Shown piece by piece: positions 22,801 to 35,800 of a stretch of 64,000 nucleotides of DNA. The notes under the pieces were generated by a model. That model did not search any database. It was not told the DNA's origin and saw nothing but the letters and a program-made list of their open reading frames with translations. The position numbers and the translations under genes are program-made. Position 1 is the first letter of the stretch; each line of letters starts with the position of its first letter. The DNA is from Byssothecium circinans. Taxonomy: Eukaryota > Ascomycota > Dothideomycetes > Pleosporales > Massarinaceae. The stretch lies in the NCBI GenBank assembly GCA_010015675.1, contig ML977053.1, positions 1 to 64,000 on the forward strand. Reading direction: 5' to 3'.

Positions 22801-23490
22801 TCATCGGAGGAGGCGAGACTCTGTTTTCCGGCACGGCATGTGCAGGTGGAAGGGTGTCGGAGCTCGCGATACATCCATGCGAAGGGAGAATCGCGCGGAA
22901 TAGCACAGCCACCCTTCCCCACCCTCCCTATGGCGCATTTTCTTCAGCTTCAGCTTCAGCTTCGGGCACAGCGATACAAGGGCCTAATCTAGATCCACTA
23001 GGTATTCGTACATAGTTCACTTAGTAAAAGCGTGAAACACTAAATCAGACTACCTTAAAATGACTATACATACCCAGATATTGTCCAAGGGTCTGCTCGC
23101 TAGTCGACCTGGTTCTTCCAGAGTCGCCAATTCCATCACTAAACATTCCGTCCTAAATGTTTTTTTGGACACTTTATCATGATTTGTCTATCCACGTCTT
23201 GATGTTTGCCATCGGAGGCGGTATTACGTTAGACCTCGGTGGACCCGAAGTCAAGCACTCGCGCCATCGAACGCCCACACACACATACAGCAAATACCTA
23301 GACCACTCGTCCGTTCCCCCACGCCATCCATCTTGAATGAGCGCAGCTTTATGCAAACCGCCAAAAACACTTCAAATGCCAGCCATTGACATGCCCAAGA
23401 ACAAATGCGCCTCTGGTACTCCAAATCCAAGCCGCCGCCGCTCAAACTCCTGCCCCATCCCATTAACATGCGTGCACTGCTCCACGTACC
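19835..23490. other. Gene-poor intergenic DNA
   Basis: 3.7 kb. The first part is the LysM-gene 3' UTR. A poly-C run lies at about 20288-20297. The largest open frame, 20521-21030 (-), is 169 codons, but its composition is random-looking and I do not call it. GTAC-rich palindromes (gtacatgtactgtacagtac near 22230 and tatgtacatgtacatgtacag near 22400) are present. No RNA gene was recognised. Confidence 0.4.
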
Positions 23491-24470
23491 TTAGAAGAAG
23501 AAGTATAGAGTCCCGCCCGTAGCGGTCAAGCATACACCAAACCACCACCACCAATCCGCCTGGGCCGTCCGCTTCTCCAACACGCTGTAACCAAGCGGCG
23601 TTTGCGAGCGCTTGACCTTTCCGGTCGCCTTTGCGCCGGGCGTGGATGTCGTGAGCGGGTTCAGTGTGCTCGTGGGCAGCATTTGCGGCGGCGTCATGGC
23701 GAGGTAGAGCGGCATCATGGGCGAGCCGTCGAACTTGAAAAGATTGAGACGTTTCTGTTTATGGTAGGGGTCCTGGATGACCTCGTAGCGCTGGGAGAAA
23801 GCAGTCAGGAAGGTTATTCGAGCTTGAATGGGCAGGCAATGAGAAAGCATGAGAATATTTCGCTTACCTTGAATAGCTCCGTGGAGTTGTATCGCGTGTA
23901 CACTGAATTCTTGTATGCGCAGGGATCTGAGTATAACTGCCGTCCATCGACCTTGATGGGCTCGAGCGTGAGCGAGCCGTTTGCGAGTTTCTTGAAGCTG
24001 CCGTGTTGCCATTGTATTACTCCCTTTGGGCATTTGGGATTCGTCGCTGCACTGTTGCATCAGCATGGAGTCCTCCAACCAGCATTCCAGACCATCTCCC
24101 CCTCACTCCATCCTCACCACTTGGCAACCCGGGGAGATGGGCAACGTACGGTTCGCAACAGCACGATAGTAGGCCTCCTCAAAGTATCCATCGGTGCTGA
24201 ATGAGTACGATATGCCCGTGTGTTTCGGCTCGGTGAACTCATCCTTTGCAGGATCGTAGAAGCCCTGTGTTCGCCGTTGGTCAGCCATCGTACCCCTCCC
24301 CGTCGAGATGGGCACATGCTCACCGAGCCCGTGAATGTTGAATTGCTCTTGCTAGACCACGTGCCCACTAGCTCAGCAGGAACCGCGGCTGCATCCGCGG
24401 CCTGTGCATGTACGAGGTTTGTGCCGGCGAGCAGCATCGCTGCTGCTGCGAGTGGGGAAAAGGAAACCAT
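23491..24470 (-). CDS. ROT1: ROT1, ER membrane chaperone
   Basis: Rot1 is an essential ER protein assisting folding and O-mannosylation of cell-wall proteins and beta-1,6-glucan synthesis. Four exons, 24470-24324, 24264-24150, 24046-23868, 23790-23491, give 246 aa. Residues 1-23 form a signal peptide. Splicing restores the family sequence ELVGTWSSKSNSTFTGS/GFYDPAKDEFTEP, HTGISYSFSTDGYFEEAYYR, NPTNPKCPKGVIQWQHGSF, KVDGRQLYSDPCAYKNS, YEVIQDPY and FDGSPMMPLYLAMTPPQMLPT. A C-terminal membrane segment (WWWWFGVCLTATGGTLYFFF) ends the protein. Upstream in-frame codons to 24674 are not conserved. Confidence 0.95.
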
Positions 24471-24893
24471 CTTTGGGTATGCGTGTGCGATTCGAAAGCG
24501 AGTGTATAGGGTCGGACGGATGCGAAGTGCGCCTGTGGGAGGCTGAGGTGTGAGTGTAGTGGAGGGGATGAAATGCAGTGTTGATCGATGAGGTGCCTTC
24601 AAAGGAGGCGGAATGAGGGAAGGAGCCGCAGAAAGTGGCAGGGGTTGCGCGGCTAGTGGCAGATCTCTAGCCACACGATGCCATCACCGATATCGTCAGC
24701 ACCACCTTTTGTTAGTGGGGAATCTGACGTCGCAAGGGACTTTTGATTGTAGAGTTCAAATTTTATGGAGGTTTGAGGTTTACAATTGGCTGAGTATCAA
24801 GTACAAAGCAGCGAGCAAGGCATATCTAAGGCTATTGCCGTCGCACTCTTTCTGAAACAAAGGCACTGGGTCAATCTACGGGCATCACATGTC
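24471..24893. promoter_or_regulatory. Divergent promoter region ROT1 (-) / formyl-THF cyclo-ligase (+)
   Basis: 423 bp between two start codons. No gene. I recognise no specific binding site. Confidence 0.45.
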
Positions 24894-25710
24894 ATGGCAT
24901 CGATGGTAGCAGTGAAGAAGGAGCTGAGGGGGCAGATTAAGAAGATATTATCAGAGGTGTCTGATGCTGCCACTGCCTCGCAGAGTGAGTTCATCTACTT
25001 CCTTACGAGTGCATCCTTACGAGTACAATCATTACGACTAACAGCTACTAGCTTCTAATGCAGCCAAAACTCTGCTCTCACTTCCAGAGTACAAGGCTGC
25101 GAAACGGATAAGCATCTACCTGTCGATGCCAGCAGGTGAAATTTCCACGACGCCAATTGTCAAAGACGCACTTGCGCGAGGAAAGAAAGTGTTCATTCCG
25201 TACACGTACGAGCCGAGTGTGCAAAGAGAAGGACAGCCAAAGTCTATCATGGACATGGTCGAATTACAGTCACTCAAAGACTTTGAGTCACTTGAACCCG
25301 ATAAATGGAACATTCCGACCCCTTCGAAGGATTCACTGGCATCACGCGCAAACTCTTTTGGCGGTAAAGGTCTCACAGATGGGGAAAATGTCGAAACCAA
25401 TGACGAAAATGGCCTCGACTTGATCGTGATGCCCGGCATGGCCTTCGACTCAAGCTTCGGACGTCTCGGTCATGGCAAAGGTTTCTACGACTACTTCCTA
25501 CGTCGATCTCAAGCCTCGTCGCGGATGCCTTTTCGCGGTGAGAACTACTGGTATTTCGTAATCGGGTATGCTAACTAACCACAAAAAGTTGGCCTTGCAT
25601 TGACGGAGCAGCTGCTTCCGCCCAGCGAATCTGTTCCCATGGACACGTCTGATTTCCGCCTCGATGCCCTTGTGACGGGTGCTGGAGAGCTCCGTAGAGC
25701 CAAAGTATGA
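24894..25710 (+). CDS. 5-formyltetrahydrofolate cyclo-ligase
   Basis: ATP-dependent conversion of 5-formyl-THF to 5,10-methenyl-THF (MTHFS; yeast FAU1). Three exons, 24894-24984, 25052-25537, 25589-25710, give 232 aa. The N-terminus MASMVAVKKELRGQIKKIL matches the K-x-x-L-R start helix, followed by KRISIYLSMPAGEIST and KKVFIPYTY. The nucleotide-binding signature DLIVMPGMAFDSSFGRLGHG-KGFYDYF is intact (split here for length). The C-terminus GLALTEQLLPPSESVPMD/TSDFRLDALVTG is typical. At intron 1 the acceptor must be CTACTAG (25051), not the nearer CAG, to avoid a stop. The fungal protein has an additional Ser/Gly/Asn-rich insert around residues 105-135. Together with MTHFR it is the second folate gene of the window, but 12 kb away. 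Confidence 0.94.
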
Positions 25711-25839
25711 ACGGGCCTCTTCAATCCCACTAAATGTTCATGCAAAGTCGCCTCATACACAACTCATCCGGACCCATGAATACCTAATTACGGTCGAATA
25801 CATGATCGATTCGGACTCGGACTCGTTGCGGGACGGAGC

Positions 25840-26324
25840 TCACTGGAGCTGCTGAATGAGAGAGATGTTGTCGCCCTTGAGAAGCACTTGGCCTTCATAT
25901 TGTTAGAACGGTAATACAATGCGGTGTGGTCTACTCACCAAGCTTCCTCCGCTGTTCCGCGGTATCCTTCTTTGCCAGCGTGACCTCCTCGGCATCGTCG
26001 ATGACCAGGTTCATAAATTCGTCAAAGCCCTTCTACCATTAGCAATTGGAGTTCCTCAAGCAGTGAATGTATACGCACCCTGAGCTTTCCCTCGATCCGT
26101 ATGCCCAGGTTCTCGTACAGCCATATCGATACGGTCGCGCGCGCTTGTAAGAGCTTGAAGATGAAGTTGATCGGAGGAAGGAGCACTGGGGGCTATTAGA
26201 ATCGAGAATGCGCGGATAGTATGTGGAAGTAGGTATACCTTTACCCCCGCCGCGGCCTAGAGAGCGTGTTAGCTGTTGTCGCACCCAAATTTTGCGCGCA
26301 CTCACCACCAGGACGTCCAGACAT
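25840..26324 (-). CDS. SME1: Small nuclear ribonucleoprotein E (SmE)
   Basis: Core Sm-ring protein of spliceosomal U snRNPs. Five exons code only 95 aa: 26324-26306, 26256-26239, 26185-26079, 26029-25939, 25892-25840. The spliced protein begins MSGRPGGRGGGKVLLPPINF and continues IFKLLQARATVSIWLYENL, GIRIEGKLRGFDEFMNLVID, DAEEVTLAKK and VLLKGDNISLIQQLQ. Sm1 (strands beta1-3, FDEFMNLVIDDAEE) and Sm2 (LLKGDNISLI) are both complete. Exon 2 is 18 nt. The third intron could alternatively end 3 nt earlier and add one Lys. The gene converges on the cyclo-ligase (129 bp between stops) and diverges from MTR10. Confidence 0.95.
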
Positions 26325-26687
26325 TGTGCAGGGAATTCGAATAGAGGTCGCTGTTCACTATATAGTTGAGATATCTCGGGCAGCTCTCGTCGTGGTGGAG
26401 ACGGCGCAACGGGGTGGAAGCTCCGACAAAATCTCAGGCAGTGGCTAGCGCGGGCCTTGGCAGGTGCGGGACAGGCGACTGTCTAGCCGTCGACGTAACT
26501 TCTGGTTCTTGTTCCTGTTCCGCAAACAAACCACACAACCACACCCACGCCCACGCCTGCCAACGCTTCCCTCGCCAGCATCTGCATCTCCACACCCTCA
26601 CCTCACCCGTACATGCGCGCTCGATAGATTACCCCACCCTCGCCCCCTTCTAGCCACCCGCTCTCGCAGCCTGTTCGGACACACAAC
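26325..26687. promoter_or_regulatory. Divergent promoter region SME1 (-) / MTR10 (+)
   Basis: 363 bp between start codons of two essential RNA-related genes. Its right half is CA/CC-rich (repeated cacacc, ccacgcc words). No ORF is supported. Confidence 0.45.
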
Positions 26688-29600
26688 ATGGCTGCTAACG
26701 GTAGTGAGCAGGTCTTTGCGCCTCAGGATGTACTGGCCGCGCACAGCACCATGTCGTCGGGGGCGGATCGAGGACGGAAAGAGCAGGCGCACCAGTATTT
26801 GGAGCAGTTCCAGAAGTCGGTATGTGCAAATGCGGAGAGATGAGGAATAGTTACTGACAGTGCGGGCAGCAAGCGGCGTGGGCTACCACAGTCGGCATGC
26901 TGGAGGCGAACAACGTCGACGCAGCGGCAAAGCTATTCGCAGCTACAACCCTCAAGGGCAAAGTAGGACCTCCTGTTCACCATGGCGAGTGCTAGACTGA
27001 CCCTTCCAGATCGTATACGACCTCCACCAGCTGCCCCGCGAGCAACTACCGAATTTGAGAGAGTCGATAATGAGGAACTTGGCCACCTTCCACGCCGGGC
27101 CCAAGCCTACGAGGCTGCAGCTGTGCGTGTGTCTGGCGAATTTGGCCATCCAAATGACAGAGTGGAAGGATGTGCTGTCTCTCGTTGTGTCGACTCTAGG
27201 CTCAAACCCTTCTACACTTCCCTGCGTCCTGGACTTTCTCCGCGTTCTCCCCGAAGAAGTCACGCATGGACGAAAAATCGCTCTCACTGTACGTTCGGTC
27301 GAATCATCACCACCCGCTAGCTTACCGGCACCTCCCTATGGTATCGCGGTTTGATATTGGAAGTCATAGTCTAATGCTTGGGTTGTCAGGAACACGAGTT
27401 GCAAATGAGGACGGCAGAGTTGATCGAGGAGAATGCGCAACAGGCCCTCGCCCTCCTTGTCCAGTATGCGCAGTCATCGCGTAAGTCACACGACCCGATT
27501 GGCGTGCATTGCTAACGTCTATAGCCGCTGCCGCACAAAACCCACAACTACTCAATTGCGTCACTTCGTGGATGCGCGAGATATCACTGGATACCATCTT
27601 GACCTCCCCACTCTTCGACGTCGTTTTCAAAGCTCTTTCTGCGCCAGAGGCATTCGAGGCCGCCGTAGAGTGCATATGCAACCTCATTGCCGAGACGCGC
27701 GACGTGGACGAGACGATGCAGAGCATCATGTTGCTATACCCCAAAGTGCTGGCATTACGACCATTGCTCGCTGAGGCTGCTGAGGAAGAGGACACAGACA
27801 AATACAGGGGCATTGCACGGATTTTTGCAGAGGCCGGAGAAGCGTGGGTTCTCCTCATTGCACGACTCCCGACCGAATTCAGAGACCTCGTCGAAGCTGT
27901 GCTGGAAACTGCGGCTTTGGATAAAGAGCGCGACGCCATCTCACTCACCTTCAAGTTCTGGTATGATCTTAAGCAGTATATCACCTTGGAGAAGTACACG
28001 CAGGCTCGCGCACAATGCGTAGACGTGTATTCGAAGCTAGTCGACATCATGATCGCCCATCTCGAGTACCCGAAGCCGGAGAGTGGTAACGAAAAAGATC
28101 TGTTCGAAGGCGATCGCGAGCAAGAGGAGAAGTTCCGAGAGTTCCGACACCAGATGGGCGACGTCTTGAAAGATTCGTGCGAAGTCATGGGGGTTGTAGA
28201 ATGCCTCCAGAAACCGTACGTCTTGATTCAAAGCTGGGTACAGACATATGGATCACAGGCTGCGCCGAATCACGTCCCGGAGTGGCAGAAACTTGAGGCT
28301 GCACTATTTGCTATACGAGCAATGGGGCGAATGGTGCCACCGGAAGAAAGCCTTATGCTGCCGCAGCTCATTCCGTTGATCGTGGCCATTCCGGATCACC
28401 ACAAGGTACGGTTCCAAGCTGTAATGGCACTAGGACGCTACACCGAATGGACAGCCCAGCATCCCGAGACACTACAACCTCAGCTGGATTACATCATGGC
28501 CGCTTTCGAACATGGGACGAAGGAAGTCACCCGGGCAGCAGCGCTCTCATTCAAATTCTTTTGTAATGACTGCGCAAGCCTGCTTATCGGCTTCGTTGGA
28601 CCTCTGCAACAATTTTACGCCAAGTACCTAAACTCGCTCCCAGTCCAGAGTCAGGAAGATATTACCGACGGTGTAGCTTCTGTGGTTGCCAGGGTGCCTC
28701 TGGACCAAGTGTATCCGACACTGAAGCTGTACTGTGATCCAATATTACAGTATCTGATGACCCTAGCGCCTCAAGTCAAAACCGATCAGGAGCAAAAGGC
28801 TCTTGCGGATAAGATCAACCTGATCACCACCTTCATCGAATTTGTAAAACCGCAAGTACCACCAGGGCAGGAGCATCCAGGGGTTAAGTACTGCCAGGAA
28901 GTCTTCCCTGTGCTGGCGAAAATCATCACACACTTTTCGAAGAGCGTGCCGATCATGGAGCGAGTGTGTCGATGCTGGCGATATATGGTACTCTCCTATA
29001 GAACTGCTATGCGCCCGCTGCTAGGAGATATGGCGTCCAAGCTCGTCGAAGGCTTTGAGACGTCGCGGCAAGGTTGCTTCCTCTGGGCAACAGCTTCAAT
29101 CGTCCGCGAATTTTCTGCCGGGGTCGAGGAGATTGATGCGAGTCTCTCCAACGACGTCTTTCAGTTCTTCGAGCAGCAAGCGAAGACTTTCCTGCGGATA
29201 CTCAACGAACTTCCTCCAGAAGATTTGCCCGACCTTATTGAAGACTTCTTCCGTCTTGGGCAAGATATGGTTCTCTACTTCCCGTCCGAATCCATCATGT
29301 CCCCGCTCATGGAGACCATCATCTCCGCCGCATGTTCATCGCTTACGCTACTCAAAGAGGAACCCATCATCGCCAGTCTACACTTCCTTCGTGACCTTCT
29401 TCGCTACGGGCTCAACTCCCCACCATCCTCCTCCTTCGACGGCACGCGCCACGACGTACCCCAGCAGATCCAAGACCGCGTCAAGCAGCTTGTCGTCACC
29501 ACTGGCGCCGAGCTCGTCCAGCGCATCATGACGGGCATGATGTACTCGTTCCCTGAAGGCAGCTTCCCGGACGCATCTGCCGCGCTCCTCGATCTATTCG

Positions 29601-29845
29601 AGCTAATGCCTGAGCAAGTCGCCGTGTGGGTCCAACAGACGGTCGGCATGCTACCGCAGGGAAGCATCACGCCGCAGGAGAGCGACAGGTTTTTGAACAA
29701 CATCCGACAGCGCATCCAGTCCAAGGATATTAGGATGATCCGGACGATTTTGCAGGACTTCACGACGAGTTACCGGAGGAGAAATGTGGCACCACGGGAG
29801 GGACTGGGTAGGTTGGAGGCCAGTCGGTTTAGGTTCGCGGGATAA
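26688..29845 (+). CDS. MTR10: Nuclear import receptor MTR10/transportin-3 family
   Basis: Importin-beta-type karyopherin; the family imports SR/mRNA-binding proteins and handles tRNA traffic. Five exons, 26688-26819, 26870-26962, 27010-27288, 27390-27480, 27525-29845, give 971 aa, the normal length. The N-terminal importin domain includes KEQAHQYLEQFQKS/QAAW, AAKLFAATTLKGKI and LPREQLPNLRESIMRNL, then LCVCLANLAIQMTEW and HEEVTHGRKI-like EEVTHGRKIAL. The remainder is alpha-helical HEAT-repeat sequence with WASI-like FLWATASIVREF and the conserved C-terminal PQESDRFLNNI..RRRNV. All joins keep frame. The large last exon carries most of the protein. Confidence 0.95.
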
Positions 29846-32800
29846 TCGATGGGCGAGGTATGGGCGGTCGAAAGGGCGATGGTGTGCGGTTCTGTGTCAA
29901 AAAGTTTGGTGCGTCTTCTCACACGTTGACCGCGGCGATTATTTTCGACTATTGCGAGCAAGCAAGCATCTCTTTTCTCGTTCCCAAATGGCAAAGGTCG
30001 ACGGCCCGCAATCCTCAATCCGCAGTCTTCATCGCTTCAATTAAACACCCCCATTACAGTACAACCGCATAAAGACAACGGAGAGCAGATATAAGAAAGT
30101 GGATGTAGAAAGTATGCTTTTTGTTTTCGGCGTGTATTAGCAGGTTAGCAGACTACAGTAGCATGAGCGTTTTATGTGGGATCTGGGCATTTGCATGGTA
30201 TGGTATGATATGGAATAAGGAGGATGGGGTGGGTATTTGGATGGATATGGGTATAATATGCGTGGATGATTGATTGAGCTGGGTTGGGCTGGGGTAGGAA
30301 AGGGTAGGCAGGCGGGCGGGTAGGCAGGTGGCTTTTCTTCGTAGGTTTTTATAGATACCGATTGAGCTAGCTGTCCTCTTCCCTCTCTATAAGCTTTCCC
30401 CGCCCCCACTTTTTATCTTTTCATCTTCTTGACTTTTCGGGCTGTGGATCGGTGAGAGTGGAGAGAGAGGGGATGGAAGGGAAGTGGAGGGAAGGGAAGG
30501 AATCATATCAGACTCGAGGTTGGTTGTTCATGGGGATAGTGGATATTGAGTCGCGGCTTGCGGCTTATGGTGAAAGTGAAAGTATAGGTTAGGTTAGGTT
30601 ACGCGATCTGCGGAGGTGTTGGGTTTTGCGGTTTGGGAGTGGAAGAGTCAGTCATGTTTTCGACCGCAGGAGAAGGAAATGATTGTATTTAATTAATATA
30701 ACTGGTAACTGAACGTAAGCTGCTAATCACCAATCATCACCGATCATCGCAGCTTCCCTATCCTATCATATCCTATCCCTAACTTTAATGCCCTTACCCT
30801 CCTTGTATATAATATATTCCTTTTTTAATGTTATACCTTGATTACTTGATTATACTTATAGCCTACGCCTACGCCTACTACACTCTCGAAACGAATAGTC
30901 GTGGATATTCTTTTGGTATCATAAGCGGGGGCTTGGGTGTTGGAAGTAGTATAACCATAACCATAACCTAAGCAATGCGAAACCGTTTCTTAACCGTTTA
31001 GCTACGTATTGCGTAACCTTTTAACTACCTGTTTATTCTGGTGTTTCTGTAGTGGCAGTAGTATGTATGGTACTATATGTGTAAAGCGTAAAGCGTAAAG
31101 CGTAAAGCGTAAAGCGGGTTGATATAATATTATAGCTATGCTATGGGATTGTGTTTACCTTGTTTGCTTTGTTGGTAGGTGTAGTAATGTGTAGTACGCT
31201 AGCTAGTTGGTAAGGTAATGGGTAGTAGGTAGTAGGTGGTAGGTAGTAGTTCTAGCAGTGTTTGATAGTCTATCTAAAACTACCATGGTATGGTTGGCGT
31301 TCTTGTGTATTTGTTTTGTACTGGTATTAGGATTAGGGTTCTTTTTATAGTTGTAGTTATAGGCTTGTATTAGAGTATTAGAGCGGTTTAGGGTACTGTG
31401 CTTATACTTATACTCTAGAGGTGGAATGGGGTGGCAAGGTATAAAAGTGTACGCTGTACAGTACATTTGGATCTTGTGTAAGGATGGTATGTTTGGGTAT
31501 AGTATATTTTAGGAAGGGAATAGAACTGTTGTAGCTGGTTTGGCTTAGGAGAGGGGGTGAATAAGGGGAGTAAGGGGGAGACGATCAGGTAGGCGTGATT
31601 AGTGCTGTATCACGTACGCGGGCCCAAGGTAAGGTAGAGTGCACTACGCATGTGCAGTATATCAGGTAAGCTAATCCTGCATCTAATAAGGTGACGTTTA
31701 CCGAAATATTTTCCATCCTTTCTTTCTTCTTCTTACCTGTTCTCAACGAGAAATGATGGTTATGGTGATGGGGTTAAAAGGCGTAGTTAGTACATGGGGT
31801 TTTATTGGATAAAGTTAGGTATAGATATGTGGGGGGAGGGATAGATATACCATATACCATACATATATATATAAGAATAAGACCTAGGCTTTCTAAGGTT
31901 AGGCATGTATGCTTTTCATTAAGTAAGGACGCGGAGAATTTTTCTATAGAGGTTTTAAGGAAACTTTTATTCAGACCTATAGGGTTATATAGCGTGTTGG
32001 TTAACTCTTTTTGGTATAACGTTAGCCATCTAATATAGATAGAGTTGTTGATTCATTAGGTGCCGTATTAATAGTTGTTATATAGTTATACTGTATGCAA
32101 TATGTTCCTCGCTACCTAGATAATGTGGAACTAGGAAATAATATTTTCCCGAAGTTTTGGGTTGGGATTAACGTTATCCTTCTTCTACATAACACAACAT
32201 AGCGTTCTAGCAGCTTTGTTCCCAAGGAAGCGGGAGAGTGAAGCAGCGGTGTTAACAATCATTTGGATTCAGGCCGGCTAATCAATCTTAATCGTACATG
32301 TGAAAAAAAAAACGGTGTTGTATGTATGTACAGTACTCCCTCTCGCCGTTAATCAAAAGCACTTGCTTGTGCTTCATCATTTGCAAATAGCAAGCACCGT
32401 AGAACGTGTATTTGGGCATTCGAAGGACGCTAATCATCCCTTCCGTATAGTATATATTCTACAGATAATTCTTCCCTCTTTCACTCTTTCCTCTTTGCAG
32501 ACCCTCCGATGTGAAGCTCAGCCAACATGCTCACATCCGCCTTTCCCTGAAAGCTGCACTCCCTGTATCTTCCCATCCGCCGCCGCGGGAACTCGATGTA
32601 TAGCTACTATCTACTATCCCTTACCAAGCACCAGTATTTCGAAGAATTGCCGCATGTTTGCGGTTGTGACCCTTGCATCCATGAGCGTTCGAAGTCTGAG
32701 ATAAGGACAGGTAATCCCACGACGGGCGGCGCACAGAAGCGTGGATTGGTAACGACGGGACGTTCTATTTGTGGGGAATCTGATGATGACGATGCAGCGT

Positions 32801-35800
32801 TTTGGAACTCGTGTGCGAAGCCTCCTGTATACTCACAGCCAGTGGAGCTGAGTGATGGGTGCTGCAGAGAGCCGAGGCCGAATTGGAAACGACGGAGGCC
32901 AATTTTCTCACTTCTCTTTTGTAGTGAGTGTGCGTAGTCGATGTATACGAGACACGTGATGTCTGGGGTTCCGTTGCAATGTAAGGAAGAGGTCGGCGGT
33001 GGGATCTATTCAGCCCGAAGAGGTGGCTGATCGTTAATCTGAGATCGGGGCGGGGTCGAAAGGCCGGTAACTACCCGGTAGCTGGAACTTTTGCTTTCAT
33101 CTTTGCCTGGTGGTCAAAGTGTAGCGCTGTGAAGACTGGAGCTCGCACGCTTGTATTGCACAAGGCGCGTGAGTTACCATCAATCGGTGGCATGTTTCTT
33201 GCCGCGATGACTGAAGACGGGGAGGCGAGTAGAGACGTGAGAGCTGTTGTCGATTGTACAGAGGTTGAGTGAGAGTGTGGTCGAATTATTCTTTCTTATC
33301 GTGCAGGCTTCGTTCGACGTGGACGGGCTCTGCTAGATCCTTCCACTGTAGAATGTTACCTGGGGATGATTATCTTACAGCACCCCATTGTAACGATCGG
33401 TCGGTATCTGTTCTGTAGGTGTGTGCCTACCATTCCTTGCGTCTGGGCGGTGCCGCCGGGACCAGATCACCGATAGCTTCGCAGTACCTTTAATCAGATC
33501 CTGCGCGGCCACAGCGCTTGATCAGAATGCAGGGGTGGAGCCCTTAGGACCGTGACAAGCCTCAGCGGAGTACTTCCGTTGATACAGTCCCGAGTGACTG
33601 TTCAGTCTTACTTTTCAGTTGCTTTTTGTGTACTAGAACGCTGGAAAACCGGTCCGGTCCGCCGGGTTTATGCGATGCCGCATCGTAACGACGGAGGGCG
33701 AACACAGGGAGCTCAGAAAACATGCTGGTAGTATCGTCTGAAACATTGTACTTGAGAAAATGCTGCAAGTGGTGAAGCTTGCAAACGAGATAAGCACGGT
33801 GCTCCAGTTCGACCGGTGAGGATGAGGAATGCGTCGTTTCGCTCCGAGGCTGAATGACCGTTCATACCAACATACTGCAAGCAGAACGATGATCGTTGCT
33901 CTAATCTGTAATGCAAGCGGCGCAGCGCGCTTCGTTGTCACTTCTTGGGCGCTAAAATGACGACGTGATGATCACCATTGGATGTCAGCAGAAGATGAAG
34001 AATTAATCAGATACATGGTACGCTTCTCATATCTGCTTGCGGCTTACAGGGCAACAGAGTGGAGCTGATGTGTATCCCTTGTGTTCATTGCTACGAGGCG
34101 TATGTGGGCCATGTGGCAGTGTGGATACCGATGGTGTTGCGGGTGCTGGCGGGTTGACAGTAGGATTGATTACAATTCACCATGGCAAAATGTCGATACT
34201 CAGTATGCAGTTCGTATCACTGGGGTGTCAGCTAAAGATACACACCATTGCAGCGGTCTCATCTTCGCCGTGCTTCCGAGCAAGATGCTATGTTGGGATA
34301 CGGGCCCTAATTCGGATCGATGCTGCCGGTGAAGGCTATTCAGCCAACGCTGTGATTTGAACCCAGCTATGGCTGATCGACCAGAAGAACAGCCCGTCCG
34401 ACCAAGATATTGGCCGTTTACCTACTCGGAGTTAAGATGAGGTATTCTCAAGTCCTCGGACTAAGCACTGAGCACTGAGTATTGAGGAGACTTGAAGTTG
34501 CGATCGACGCTCGTGTCAATCTCTTGTGACAAGCAGACAAGACCGATGCAGAGCCAGCTAGTAGACATTATTGGGAGGACTGCTGGGGTAAGCGAAGTAG
34601 CCGTGCTAGCATCTTACATGATCAGCATACTCGGACATGGATAGAGGAGGCATAGCCCCTCATCCAAATGTCAAAAGAATTGGGATTCCAAAGTTCATGA
34701 AATGTGGACGTCTGTTTTTCGCAATAGATGCCAATAAGGTCTAGCCTGCATGTGAGGTGGCTGCTAAGGCTGTCCTGACATAGTTAGCAAGTGACGGGAC
34801 GGCGCTTTTGGTAGCTTACCACTGGACCTCGAGAGATCATGCACGCTTAATCTTGCTGCAAAAAGAAACCAAGTACAAGTTTTGGCAGCAGTAGTCGCCG
34901 TCCACCGTTCAATTAAGGCTTGATGGCTTAGGCTTGTTGGAGCACTTTGAGCGGACCAAGTTTGTGGGCTGCGTCGTGCACCTACTTTACAGATACCGGT
35001 GCATAAATCATTCAAACTTGGATCAGAATTTGTCATTTCAGGTACAATTTTCTTGACATTTTAATTCCTTTTTTATGTTAATTTTCTAAATTTTTATTTT
35101 TTATATTTTTCCGGATTTCCGATCGTAACTCCGAGCTGCTTTGGCGATAGGAAAGCTAGCAGATTCCTCACCGTCCGGTGAGAGTCGTGTTCGGACCGAA
35201 CCGGCTCAACAAAGTTTGGAGGCTGAACTTGGTCGTAATACTGGAATTGATGCTCAGGCGTGAGTCTGAAATTTGGTCATCCAGAACGCGCATGATAGTA
35301 GTCGTTCTCGTTTGAGTCTCACTACGATACGAGCGGTGCATCTATGAAAGCCTGCACCGCCGAACCCGGACGTTGGATGGGGCTGGTAGAGGGGATCGTA
35401 TTTCAAAGTCTCGTGGGGTAGTCAACCTGTGTGGACCATGAGAGTGGGGCGTGAATGTATAGTCGGTGTGCATTGGCGCTTGGCGGCGCATGGACCGCAC
35501 CTGCCATGTCTCCCTTTTGAGAGGATAAAGGCAGTCAGATGTGGTCTGAGTGGGACTCGTATCGCCACTGCCTCGTGGTGACAGGGAGCATGGGGGCGAA
35601 GATGAGGCTGTTGGCGTTCTGTGGCGCTCGTAAAAGCTGCAGAGGGGGACGGATGCGGCCCCTGCCCTGCCGGGGTGAGTAGAGGAGGGAAGGTTTGGGT
35701 ATAGGACGTGATGAAAGGGGGACTTGGGGCCAGGGATTCATGGGCGATCACCGTCGCTTGGACTCCCGTCGATGCAGGTTTGGTACTCGCCGTCTGCAAC

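Noticed and set aside
32596..32937. 113-codon plus-strand frame with several Cys, possible small secreted protein
   Set aside because: No signal peptide at the start, no cysteine pattern I recognise and no codon bias.
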